39,826 bases of DNA from Chryseobacterium sp. (GTDB taxonomy: Bacteria; Bacteroidota; Bacteroidia; Flavobacteriales; Weeksellaceae). The notes beneath the pieces were generated by a model. That model searched no databases, was not told the origin of the DNA, and saw nothing but the letters and a program-made list of their open reading frames with translations. The stretch spans positions 1 to 39,826 of the forward strand of contig NZ_JALAHD010000207.1 of the NCBI RefSeq assembly GCF_022712095.1, in the 5' to 3' direction. Positions 25,912 to 35,300 of the stretch are shown here, piece by piece (positions within the stretch are counted from its first letter, which is position 1; every line of letters begins with the position of its first letter). The position numbers and the translations under genes were made by a program.

Positions 25912-27132
25912 TTAATCAAATTTTTTAACAATCAGTGCGGAATTGGTCCCACCAAATCCGAAAGAATTTGACAAAAGTACGTCAATTTTTTGATTTTTGG
26001 TTTTAGAGATTAAATTTAGTTTTTTTGCCTGATCATCAGGGTTTTCCAAATTAATATTAGGAGCAATAAAATCATTTTGCATCATCAGAATTGAGTAGAC
26101 TACCTCACTGGCACCAGCCATCCAGCATTCATGTCCTGTCATTGACTTGGTGGAGCTTACAGGCACTTCACCTCCAAAAATTTCATAGATAGCATTGGCT
26201 TCATTGGCATCCCCAATAGGAGTGGAAGTAGCATGGGCATTGATATAGTCAATATCCTTCGCACTCAGGCCGGATTGCTTCAAAGCTCTTTCCATTGCCA
26301 ATGCAGGTCCGTCAATATTAGGTGTTGAAATATGTCCTCCGTTGGAAGAGAAACCGTATCCAATGATTTCTGCAAGAATATTAGCTCCTCTTTTCTGTGC
26401 CGATTCCAGGCTTTCTACTATTAAAGTTGCAGCTCCTCCACTTGGGATCAGACCGTCCCTCCCTGAATCAAATGGTCTGGAAGCTTTTTCCGGTTCGTCT
26501 TCTCTTATTGAGAAAACCCCTAATCCATCAAAGCTGGCCATTGAATATTTATTCGTTTCCTGAGCTCCTCCACATATTATAATATCCTGCAAACCACTTT
26601 TAATCATCAGATAAGCCAATCCTAAAGAATGAGATCCGCTGGCACATGCAGCACTGATGGTTAAATTGATTCCTTTTAGCTTGAATATTGTGGAAAGATT
26701 CATAGTAACGGTAGAGTTCATCGACTTAAAAATAGCTCCTGATCCCATTAAAGTAGTATCCTTCTTCTCTCTTGCAATATCAATCGCTTCCACTACAGCT
26801 TGAGATACGCTGTCATTTCCATAAAGAATTCCTACTTCATGGTGATCTATATATTCCTGATCTATATGAGCCTGTTTCAAGGCATCAATAGTAGCAATGT
26901 AGGCATATTCACTTTCCTCCCCCATACTTATACGTTGTCTTCTGCTGAGAAGATCTTTCAGGTTCGGTTTAGGTACACGCCCTGTAAGTCCGGATCTGTA
27001 ACCGAACTCTTTCCTTTCCTGATCCAGGACAATCCCTGACTTACCTTGATACAGAGATTCTTTTACTTCATCCAAAGATATTCCGATACAGGAATAAATT
27101 CCCATTCCGGTAATGACAACCCTGTTTTCCAT
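25912..27132 (-). CDS. Beta-ketoacyl-ACP synthase (KAS I/II type)
   Basis: A 406-residue FabB/FabF-type ketosynthase beginning MENRVVITGMGIYSCIG. Cys163 is in ISAACASGSHSLG; the histidines are in NAHATSTPIGD and MTGHECWMAGASE; SFGFGGTNSALIV ends the fold. The start at 27132 is 16 bases after the FabG stop; the open frame extends to 27255, but that extra 41-residue stretch overlaps FabG and lacks KS character. It is the third KS with a full triad in the cluster, and with FabG and the ACP forms the core of the iterative polyene synthase. Confidence 0.92.
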   Translation of the reverse strand: MENRVVITGMGIYSCIGISLDEVKESLYQGKSGIVLDQERKEFGYRSGLTGRVPKPNLKDLLSRRQRISMGEESEYAYIATIDALKQAHIDQEYIDHHEVGILYGNDSVSQAVVEAIDIAREKKDTTLMGSGAIFKSMNSTVTMNLSTIFKLKGINLTISAACASGSHSLGLAYLMIKSGLQDIIICGGAQETNKYSMASFDGLGVFSIREDEPEKASRPFDSGRDGLIPSGGAATLIVESLESAQKRGANILAEIIGYGFSSNGGHISTPNIDGPALAMERALKQSGLSAKDIDYINAHATSTPIGDANEANAIYEIFGGEVPVSSTKSMTGHECWMAGASEVVYSILMMQNDFIAPNINLENPDDQAKKLNLISKTKNQKIDVLLSNSFGFGGTNSALIVKKFD

Positions 27133-27148
27133 TTTACTTATAATATGA

Positions 27149-27880
27149 TTATGAGTAAATTCCACCATTGATATTAATGACTTCTCCTGTAATATAAGAA
27201 GATTTTTTTGAAGCCAAGAAGACAACCAAATCTGCCACTTCTTCAGCTTCTCCAAATCTGTTGGCAGGAATCATAGCTTTCAATTCGTCTTCATTAAACT
27301 CCTGCGTCATATCTGTTTTTATAAATCCGGGAGCAACAGCATTTACTGTAATATTCCTTTTCGCAACTTCCTGAGCCAGTGCTTTTGTAGCACCTACCAA
27401 GGCTCCTTTAGCTGCTGAATAATTAGTCTGTCCTGCGGTTCCCTTTACACCGGAAACGGAAACCATATTAATGATTCTTCCATATTTATTTCTCAACATT
27501 TTCTGAATGAAAAAATTGGTAACATTGAAAAAACCATTTAAACTTGTATTAATCACACTATTCCAGTCGTCACTTTTCATCCACATAAATAATCCGTCTC
27601 TTGTGATTCCTGCATTATTAACAATTATCTCTACAATGGCATCAGTATTTTCTTCCTGCCACCCATTCAAAACCGTCTGCGTTTCTTCTGCATTTCCTAC
27701 ATCGAATTTCAAAATTTCCCCTGTAGCGCCCAGCTCTTCTACTTTAGCAAGAGTTTCCCTTGCAGCAGACTCATTTGAAGCATAGTTAATAAGTATATGA
27801 TAGTTTTTTTCTTCTGCCAGTTTTATACAGATTGCTCTTCCTATCCCTCTCGATCCACCTGTTACAATTGCACATTTCAT
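27149..27880 (-). CDS. fabG: 3-oxoacyl-ACP reductase FabG-type
   Basis: A 243-residue SDR with TGGSRGIGRA (NADP site), NNAG, Ser141/Ser143, and the catalytic YSAAK (Tyr154, Lys158). The C-terminal GEVININGGIYS is the usual FabG ending. It is the only ketoreductase in the cluster, so it should reduce every 3-oxo intermediate of the polyene chain. It is located between the ammonia-lyase and KS genes. The gene name is used for family membership; the housekeeping FabG is probably elsewhere in the genome. Confidence 0.92.
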   Translation of the reverse strand: MKCAIVTGGSRGIGRAICIKLAEEKNYHILINYASNESAARETLAKVEELGATGEILKFDVGNAEETQTVLNGWQEENTDAIVEIIVNNAGITRDGLFMWMKSDDWNSVINTSLNGFFNVTNFFIQKMLRNKYGRIINMVSVSGVKGTAGQTNYSAAKGALVGATKALAQEVAKRNITVNAVAPGFIKTDMTQEFNEDELKAMIPANRFGEAEEVADLVVFLASKKSSYITGEVININGGIYS

Positions 27881-27938
27881 GTGTTAGTTTTGTTTTTGTT
27901 TTTCATCTAAATTAATAACAATCTATTGTGCTTTACAA

Positions 27939-29462
27939 TTACATTGCCTTTAAATATTTTTTGACTTCTTCCAAGTACGGGTACATCACCATATCTTCAG
28001 AAAATACAGTAATAACATTTCTCACCCCATCATATAACGATTTGGTAGAGGAAGATATTTTATCCTGAAAACCAAGATACTCTATTGCCTGCACAATAGT
28101 GATCAGCTCTATAGCAAGAACCTCAAATGCGTTTTCAATTACTTTTCTGCAGATTACCGCAGAATTAGTGCCCATACTTACAATATCCTGATTATCATTA
28201 TTATTAGGTATACTATGAACATACATAGAGTTAGAAAGCATCTGGCTTTCCGCAGTCGTAGACGTTGCTGTAAACTGAACACCCTGCATTCCGAAATTAA
28301 ATCCTAATTTTCCTAAGTTAACAAACGGAGGTAAAATCTCATTAATTTTAGAATTTAAAAGATAATTCAGTTGTCTTTCTGCCAACATAGTCAGCTTGGT
28401 AACCACCAGTTTCAATTTGTCCATTTCTAATGAAATATAGTCCCCATGAAAGTTTCCACCATGATAAACATGCTGTTCTTCCACATTGACAATCGGATTA
28501 TCATTAGCAGAATTAATTTCATTTTCAAGAACCCTCTCTGTATATTCCAAAGTATCTAAAACAGGTCCAAGGATCTGCGGAACACATCTTAATGAATAAT
28601 ACTCCTGTACTTTTTCTTTAAATACTTTTTCCTGTTCTTCAAAATGGGTATAAAGATGGTCTTCTCTTTTTCTGATCAATTTACTGTCTGACAGGTATTC
28701 TCGCATTTTAGCTGCTATTATCTGCTGTCCGGAATGTCTTTTGGTTCCGTTCAGGGCTTCTGAGAAATGATCATCATATGTCTGGACAATTTCATTGATC
28801 GCACATGAAAACCTAACAGATATTTCAGTTAATTGGCTTGCTTTATAAGCATTGACAATTCCAATCCCTGACATTACAGATGTTCCGTTCATTAAAGCAA
28901 GTCCCTCACGGATTTCCACTTTTATAGGCTCTAAGCCCTCTATCCCGAAAACATCCTTTGCTGCTCTTCGTTCTCCTTTATAAAAAACTTCTCCTTCCCC
29001 GATTAAAACCAATGCAAGATGAGCCAGCTGAACCAAATCCCCACTGGCTCCCACTCCTCCGTGTTCAAATATTAACGGGATAATATCCCTATTAATTAAT
29101 TCCTTCAATAAATGTATAACGGAATCATTAACTCCGGAGTTTCCTAAAGACAATGTATTAAGCCTTGCCAGCATTGCCGCTTTCACTTCTTCCTTAGGCA
29201 AGAGGTTTCCGATTCCTGATGAATGGCTTCTTATTAAATTATATTGAAGCTGATGGGTATCTTCATCACTAATCTTGAATTGTGCCATAGGACCGAAGCC
29301 TGTATTCACTCCATAAATTACTTTATTTTTTGAAAATTCTTTTAAAAACTGAAAACTTGTGTTTACTCTGTCCAGAAGAACTTCATCCAATTCTATTTTC
29401 TCGTTTTCAATAATAATTTTTTGAAAATCTCTCAGCTTTAAAAATTTATTTATTTTCATCAA
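27939..29462 (-). CDS. Aromatic amino acid ammonia-lyase (HAL/TAL family), probable tyrosine ammonia-lyase
   Basis: A 507-residue MIO enzyme. The prosthetic group arises from Ala139-Ser140-Gly141 in HGGVGASGDLVQLAHLA. YGVNTGFG is the conserved tyrosine loop, and the substrate-selectivity pair falls in LIRSHSSG as Ser79-His80, a pair more often seen in histidine lyases. In flexirubin clusters this gene makes 4-coumarate from tyrosine as the aryl starter, and the Flavobacterium johnsoniae relative is a known tyrosine-specific enzyme. The context with ligase and halogenase supports tyrosine. The start may be the first or second ATG (29462 or 29459). First gene of the minus-strand operon. Confidence 0.87.
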   Translation of the reverse strand: MMKINKFLKLRDFQKIIIENEKIELDEVLLDRVNTSFQFLKEFSKNKVIYGVNTGFGPMAQFKISDEDTHQLQYNLIRSHSSGIGNLLPKEEVKAAMLARLNTLSLGNSGVNDSVIHLLKELINRDIIPLIFEHGGVGASGDLVQLAHLALVLIGEGEVFYKGERRAAKDVFGIEGLEPIKVEIREGLALMNGTSVMSGIGIVNAYKASQLTEISVRFSCAINEIVQTYDDHFSEALNGTKRHSGQQIIAAKMREYLSDSKLIRKREDHLYTHFEEQEKVFKEKVQEYYSLRCVPQILGPVLDTLEYTERVLENEINSANDNPIVNVEEQHVYHGGNFHGDYISLEMDKLKLVVTKLTMLAERQLNYLLNSKINEILPPFVNLGKLGFNFGMQGVQFTATSTTAESQMLSNSMYVHSIPNNNDNQDIVSMGTNSAVICRKVIENAFEVLAIELITIVQAIEYLGFQDKISSSTKSLYDGVRNVITVFSEDMVMYPYLEEVKKYLKAM

Positions 29463-29506
29463 TTGAAAGTAATTGTATTTTTGTACGTTAATTAATTATT
29501 TGTCAC

Positions 29507-29514
29507 TAATTTTG
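29507..29514 (+). promoter_or_regulatory. Putative promoter of the halogenase gene
   Basis: TAATTTTG (-7 type) is followed by CGGCAAAG. TTTG at 29480-29483 is a good -33 candidate with 23 bases between. The start site would be about 35 bases upstream of the ATG at 29556. It lies in the 93-base divergent region shared with the ammonia-lyase. Confidence 0.5.
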
Positions 29515-29555
29515 CGGCAAAGATATAAGTTATTATTAAAATAAAAAATCAAAAC

Positions 29556-30797
29556 ATGAGCAAAGAATTTGTTGATGTTCTTGTGATTGGAGCTGGACCC
29601 TCAGGCTGTGTTTCTTCATCTTACCTAAAGAAAAACAATATCAAAGTAAAAGTTGTTGAAAAGACAAAGTTTCCCAGATTAGTGGTGGGCGAAAGTTTAA
29701 TTCCAAGAGTTATGGACCACTTTGATGAGGCAGGATTATTCCCTGCACTGGACAAAATGGGATTTGAAAAGAAATTAGGTGCACGCTTTCTGAGGGGTGA
29801 TGAAGTGTGTATTTTTGATTTTAGTAATAAGTTCGGGGAAGGCTGGGATTGGACCTGGCAGGTTCCCAGAGCGGATTTTGATAACACTTTGGCTAAAGAG
29901 GTGATCAAAAAAGGCATTGATCTTGAATTTGAAACAGAGGTAATTGATATCAAATTCAATGGAAGTGATTCTATAACTACCGTAAAAAACAAAAACGGAG
30001 AAACCAAAGAAATTCACGCCAGGTTCGTTATCGATTCCAGTGGATACGGGAGAGTTCTGCCACGCTTATTAGATCTCGAAAAACCCTCCAAACTGGCTCC
30101 CCATTCTGCTATTTTTTCTCATGTTAATGATATTAACCGGGAGGAAGGAACTGAAGGAACTTTAATATCTTTTGATATCATTGAAACAGAAGTCTGGTTA
30201 TGGGTCATTCCATTCTCTAACGGTAATACCAGCGTTGGAATTGTAGGTCCTACAGAATATATTGAGAAACTTTCTGAAAATGGAGATACTACAGAATCAC
30301 TTAAAAAAGCCATCTCTCTTTCTGATTACTATGTTAAACGCTTTGGAAATATCGATTTTCTTTTTGAACCTAGAAAATTAATAGATTATTCATGCTCTGT
30401 AAAGCAGCTTTATGGTGACGGATACGCCCTTACCGGAAATGCTTCTGAATTTTTAGATCCTGTTTTTTCTTCGGGAATGGCCTTCGCTACAGAATCGGGA
30501 ATGCTTGCAGCTAAATTAGCATTGCGCCAATTAAATGGTGAGCAGATAGACTGGCAGAAAGAATATACAGATTATATACTCTATGGGGTAGATGTTTTTA
30601 CTACATATGTAAAAGAATGGTATACCGGAAATCTTCAAGAATTATTCTTTCATCAGCCAGAAAATGAAGATGTCAAAAGAAAAATATGTGCTGTTTTAGC
30701 AGGATATGTATGGAATAAAGAAAATCCTTTTGTTAAGAAACATGGTACCGTCGTTAAAAACCTTGCCAATCTGATTAAAATGGAAAAACAATCATAA
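29556..30797 (+). CDS. Flavin-dependent halogenase/hydroxylase of the pigment ring
   Basis: A 413-residue flavoprotein. The N-terminus VLVIGAGPSGCVSSSYL is the FAD site; GESLIPRVMDHF is a conserved substrate-side segment; FEKKLGARF holds the lysine pair K72/K73 at the place of the catalytic halogenase lysine; and VWLWVIPF (W214, W216, I218, P219) matches the halogenase fingerprint WxWxIP. In flexirubins the aryl ring is often chlorinated, and this enzyme is the best candidate; the same family also hydroxylates. It has its own promoter and ends in a shared hairpin with the converging ligase. Confidence 0.83.
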   Translation: MSKEFVDVLVIGAGPSGCVSSSYLKKNNIKVKVVEKTKFPRLVVGESLIPRVMDHFDEAGLFPALDKMGFEKKLGARFLRGDEVCIFDFSNKFGEGWDWTWQVPRADFDNTLAKEVIKKGIDLEFETEVIDIKFNGSDSITTVKNKNGETKEIHARFVIDSSGYGRVLPRLLDLEKPSKLAPHSAIFSHVNDINREEGTEGTLISFDIIETEVWLWVIPFSNGNTSVGIVGPTEYIEKLSENGDTTESLKKAISLSDYYVKRFGNIDFLFEPRKLIDYSCSVKQLYGDGYALTGNASEFLDPVFSSGMAFATESGMLAAKLALRQLNGEQIDWQKEYTDYILYGVDVFTTYVKEWYTGNLQELFFHQPENEDVKRKICAVLAGYVWNKENPFVKKHGTVVKNLANLIKMEKQS

Positions 30798-30831
30798 AAA
30801 AGACTGCAGTTGCAGTCTTTTTTATGATTGT
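30788..30831. terminator. Bidirectional terminator, perfect 21-bp inverted repeat
   Basis: Two perfectly complementary 21-base arms (30788-30808 and 30811-30831) are separated by GT. The core is GACTGCA/TGCAGTC flanked by A6/T6, giving a T-rich tail on either strand. The repeat contains the stop codon of the halogenase gene and ends at the first base of the ligase stop triplet, so it ends both converging transcripts. Confidence 0.85.
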
Positions 30832-32123
30832 TAACGAAGATCAATAAAAGTAATAGGCTTTCTGCTGTTAGGATTATGTACATGCTTAGACAAATCTTCA
30901 AATCTCATCACTTCAATTTTAGGACTCACTCTAAGCTTAGCTCTGAAATGGTCCCTTATTTCAGGGATGAAATTTTCTGTGTCATGGTCTGTACTTACTT
31001 TAATAATAATTTCGTCCAATCCTATTTCGCTAGACTTAATCACAATCTGATAGCAGGAAATAGTATTAAAATCATTCAGAATATCATTCATCGCAGGGGG
31101 ATACAGAGTCGTCCCCTTATATTTTATCATCTGCTGCTTTCTTCCTAAAACAGGTCCCAAGCGCAATGTATTCCTTCCACAATGGCAAGGCTCATAATGG
31201 GCTTTCACAATATCACCTGTCTTAAACCTCAGCAACGGCATAGCTTCAACACCTAATGTAGTGATTGTCAACTCTCCACTTTCCCCTTCTTTCACCAAAT
31301 TCCCTTCATCATCTAAAATCTCAGTAATGATCAACTCCGGATGATGATGCCCTCCTATCTGAGATTCACATTCTGTAAAAGCTGTACTCATTTCTGTAGA
31401 AGCATAAGTTGAAAACAATTTAATATTCCATTTTTCCTTAATCCTTTGAGAAAGAATATTATCTGTAAAGTCCTGGTTTTTGATACTTTCCCCTATGCAT
31501 ACTGCTCCATAAACACTCGAATTCTTAAAGTCGAGTCCATTTTTTTCGGCATAGTCAATCATTTTCAACAGGAACGACGGAACCGTTATCAGATATTTAG
31601 GTTTAAAACGAAAGATAGAATCCCATTGTAATTCCGGAATCCCCGGACCCATTCTCACAACACTTGCTCCCATTTTTCTTAATCCTAAAAAGTAAGCAAG
31701 CCCTGCCATGAATCTTTTATCAATCGTAGTAATCATCTGAACGACATCACCTTTCTGAATTCCGGCACAGGCAAATGAAATTGCTTCATTATAGGCCAAT
31801 CTTTCGAGATCGTTATCCGAAAGTCCAAAAGTCACAGGATCTCCCAAAGTTCCTGATGTGGTGCTATAATCTACAATTTTATCATTTGAAACACAGAAGA
31901 AATCATGATTATTCTGCTGCAAATTATTTTTAGTAGTTGTAGGAATTTTCTGGAGATCTTCAAGAGTCCGAATATCCTGAATCCGGATATTATTTTCTTT
32001 AAAAAGCTTCTGATAAAAGGGAGAATTCTTTTCAAGATACTCTAAAAGCTCTTTCAGCTTCTCTTCCTGAAATTCCTTAATTTCCTGAACACCTGATTTT
32101 TCAATTGAAGGATAAAGTTCCAA
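30831..32123 (-). CDS. Phenylacetate-CoA ligase-like adenylating enzyme, probable 4-coumarate-activating ligase
   Basis: A 430-residue ANL-superfamily enzyme of the PaaK type. STTSGTLGDPVTF is the phosphate-binding loop, LFSTYASTEMSTAF is the A5 motif, and RFKTGDIVKAHYEPCHCGRN is the A8-like region with Asp and two Cys. It likely activates 4-coumarate and transfers it to ACP or CoA, starting the polyene. Its length fits PaaK-like proteins (about 430). It faces the halogenase gene and is transcribed alone, with TAACTTTG on the minus strand (32145-32152) as a possible -7 box. Confidence 0.83.
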   Translation of the reverse strand: MELYPSIEKSGVQEIKEFQEEKLKELLEYLEKNSPFYQKLFKENNIRIQDIRTLEDLQKIPTTTKNNLQQNNHDFFCVSNDKIVDYSTTSGTLGDPVTFGLSDNDLERLAYNEAISFACAGIQKGDVVQMITTIDKRFMAGLAYFLGLRKMGASVVRMGPGIPELQWDSIFRFKPKYLITVPSFLLKMIDYAEKNGLDFKNSSVYGAVCIGESIKNQDFTDNILSQRIKEKWNIKLFSTYASTEMSTAFTECESQIGGHHHPELIITEILDDEGNLVKEGESGELTITTLGVEAMPLLRFKTGDIVKAHYEPCHCGRNTLRLGPVLGRKQQMIKYKGTTLYPPAMNDILNDFNTISCYQIVIKSSEIGLDEIIIKVSTDHDTENFIPEIRDHFRAKLRVSPKIEVMRFEDLSKHVHNPNSRKPITFIDLR

Positions 32124-32144
32124 TGATGATAAATTTTATGAGAA

Positions 32145-32152
32145 CAAAGTTA
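32145..32152 (-). promoter_or_regulatory. Putative -7 element of the ligase gene
   Basis: On the minus strand this reads TAACTTTG, matching TAnnTTTG, 21 bases before the ATG at 32123. No clear -33 box was found. The rest of the 253-base spacer to ileS holds no ORF or strong hairpin. Confidence 0.4.
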
Positions 32153-32333
32153 TTAAAAACTTAACAGACATTCGGGAATTTATATTTTTATCAACAATGC
32201 TTCATTATGGAAAACGTCTAAAAATCAGACTTTTCAAATTTATTAAAACTTTTATCTTTTATGATTCTGAAATTGAAGTTTTTAATCATAAATAACCTAC
32301 ACAAAACATACGTTATAAACCGACAAAATTCAC

Positions 32334-32341
32334 TAAATTTG
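32334..32341 (+). promoter_or_regulatory. Putative -7 element of ileS
   Basis: TAAATTTG matches TAnnTTTG followed by CC, 35 bases upstream of the ileS ATG. No T-box-like structure or tRNA specifier arrangement was seen, and a -33 TTTG is not evident. Confidence 0.4.
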
Positions 32342-32376
32342 CCAACTTAATTAATCATCGATATTGAGATATTACA

Positions 32377-35300
32377 ATGAGCCAGTTTAAAGAATATAAA
32401 AACCTCAACCTTATTGACATAGCTGAAAATGTTTCTGAATTTTGGAAACAGAAAAAAACTTTCAATAAAAGTGTTGAGATTCGTGAAGGTAATCCTGAGT
32501 TTGTTTTTTATGAAGGTCCTCCTTCTGCAAACGGAATGCCTGGAATCCACCACGTAATGGCCAGGGCATTAAAAGATATTTTCTGTCGTTTTCAGACTCA
32601 GAACGGGAAACAGGTTTTCCGTAAAGCTGGTTGGGACACTCACGGACTTCCTGTAGAACTTGGTGTGGAAAAGGAATTAGGAATCACCAAGGAAGACATT
32701 GGTAAAAAAATCTCTGTTGAAGATTACAATAAAGCATGCCGTGAAGCAGTAATGCGTTATACAGATGTTTGGAATGATCTTACAGAGAAAATAGGGTACT
32801 GGGTAGACCTTGATGATCCGTATATCACATACAAATCCAAATACATGGAGACCGTCTGGTGGTTGTTGAAACAATTGTATAATAAAAATCTCTTGTACAA
32901 AGGTTACACTATCCAGCCTTATTCTCCCAAAGCAGGAACAGGACTTTCCTCTCATGAGCTGAATCAGCCGGGGACTTACCGTGATGTATCGGATACGACA
33001 ATTGTTGCTCAGTTTAAGGCTAAAAAAGAGTCTACGGATTTATTCAATGATATAGACGGAGATGTTCACATCTTAGCGTGGACGACTACTCCATGGACCT
33101 TACCTTCCAACACCGCTCTTACGGTAGGAAGAGATATTGAATATGTAGCAGTCAAAACATTCAATCAATATACTTTTGAACCTGTAACCATAGTACTGGC
33201 CAGAGTTCTTTTAGCAAAGAATTTCGGTAAGAAATATGCAGAGGGAACAGAGGAAGATTTTGCCAATTACACTCCGGAAAGCAAGACTATACCTTTTACA
33301 ATTTTAAAAGAATTTACAGGAGATCAACTTGCCGGAACCCGTTATGAGCAACTTATTCCATGGTTCACTCCAAACGATAATCCTGAAAATGCTTTCAGAG
33401 TAATCATAGGAGATTTCGTAACTACGGAAGATGGTACCGGTATCGTGCATACTGCACCCACTTTTGGTGCTGATGATGCAAGAGTTGCAAAAATGGCTCA
33501 GCCGGAAATCCCTCCAATGTTGGTGAAAGATGCTAATGATAATCTTGTTCCTCTTGTAGATCTTCAGGGAAAATTCATCAACGGGAAAAATGTTCCTGAA
33601 GTTTTCTCCGGGAAATACATCAAGAACGAATATTATGATGAAGGAACAGCTCCTGAAAAATCTTGGGATGTTCATTTGGCTATTTTACTGAAAGAAGAAA
33701 ATAAGGCCTTTAAGGTTGAAAAATACGTTCACTCTTATCCACACTGCTGGAGAACAGATAAACCTGTATTGTACTATCCGTTAGATTCATGGTTTGTAAA
33801 AATGACGGCTGTAAAAGACCGGTTGGTAGAATTAAATAAAGAAATCAACTGGAAACCTAAAGCTACCGGTGAGGGACGTTTTGCCAACTGGCTTGAAAAT
33901 GTGAACGACTGGAATCTTTCCCGTTCAAGATATTGGGGAATACCCTTGCCGATCTGGAGAACTGAAGATTTAAAAGAAGAAAAAATCATCGGATCAATAG
34001 AAGAGTTATATTATGAGATTGAAAAATCCATTGAGAAAGGATTGATGAATGAAAATCCGTTCAAAGGATTTAAAGTCGGAGATATGTCTGAAGGAAATTA
34101 CTCTTTAGTAGATCTCCACAAGAATGTAGTGGATAAACTGATCCTTGTTTCAGAATCCGGTAGACCAATGAAGCGTGAAAGTGACCTGATCGATGTTTGG
34201 TTTGATTCCGGGGCAATGCCTTATGCTCAATTGCATTATCCGTTTGAAAATAAAGAGTTAATCGATGATAAAAAAGCATTCCCGGCAGACTTCATTGCTG
34301 AAGGTGTAGACCAGACCCGTGGATGGTTCTATACACTTCATGCTATTGGAACTGCGGTTTTTGATTCAGTGGCTTATAAAAATGTAATGAGTAACGGTCT
34401 TGTTTTGGATAAAAACGGACAAAAAATGTCAAAACGTTTAGGAAATGCAGTAGATCCGTTTGAAACACTTTCTATTTATGGCCCCGATGCTACCCGTTGG
34501 TACATGATTTCAAATGCAAATCCTTGGGAAAACCTGAAGTTTGATATTGAAGGTATTGACGAAGTAAGAAGAAAATTCTTCGGAACACTTTATAACACCT
34601 ATTCATTCTTTGCACTGTACGCTAATGTAGACGGATTCAACTACAAGGAGAAAGAAGTAGAGAACAGACCTGAAATTGATAGATGGATCCTTTCCGAGCT
34701 TAATCTTTTAATTAAAGAAGTAAAAGCATTCTACGAAGATTACGAACCTACAAGAGTTGCACGGGCTATTAACACTTTCGTGAACGACAACCTGAGCAAC
34801 TGGTATGTAAGATTATGCAGAAGACGTTTCTGGAAAGGGGATTATACAGAAGATAAAATTTCAGCCTATCAGACTTTATATACGTGCCTGGAAACAGTTG
34901 CCAAACTGTCCGCTCCTATTGCACCGTTCTTTATGGATCAATTATTTCAGGACCTGAACAATGTGACAGGAAAAGAAAACTGTGAATCTGTACACCTTAC
35001 AGACTTTCCGGTTGCTGATGAAAGCTTAATAGATCAGGATCTTGTAGAGAAAACCCATCTTGCACAGAACATTACAAGTATGGTATTCTCTTTGAGAAAG
35101 AAAGAAAATGTGAAAGTTCGTCAGCCTTTACAAAAAGTATTGATTCCGGCCTTGGATTCTAAAACTGAAGCTCAGATTTTAGCAGTGGCAGAATTAATTA
35201 AACAAGAAGTTAATGTTAAGGAATTGCAATTAATCAACGCCGAAGAAGCATCCCATTTAATTGTGAAACAGATCAAACCTAACTTCAAAGCTCTGGGTCC

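Noticed and set aside
25908..25931. Longer start for the minus-strand ACP
   Set aside because: It would overlap the KS stop and add MLKNLIKK ahead of the usual ACP start; 25907 gives a normal 84-residue ACP.
27133..27255. N-terminal extension of the minus-strand ketosynthase
   Set aside because: The extra 41 residues overlap FabG in another frame and do not resemble a KS; the motif start MENRVVITGMG at 27132 is normal for the family.
29621..30007. 128-codon minus-strand frame inside the halogenase gene
   Set aside because: Antisense to the FAD and substrate segments, low-complexity composition, no neighbours on that strand in phase; a shadow frame.
32124..32376. Possible T-box or riboswitch upstream of ileS
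   Set aside because: No T-box sequence, specifier loop or strong terminator hairpin could be traced; T-boxes are also not usual in this phylum.
33304..33675. 123-codon minus-strand frame inside ileS
   Set aside because: Fully inside the editing region of IleS on the opposite strand, with no family pattern.
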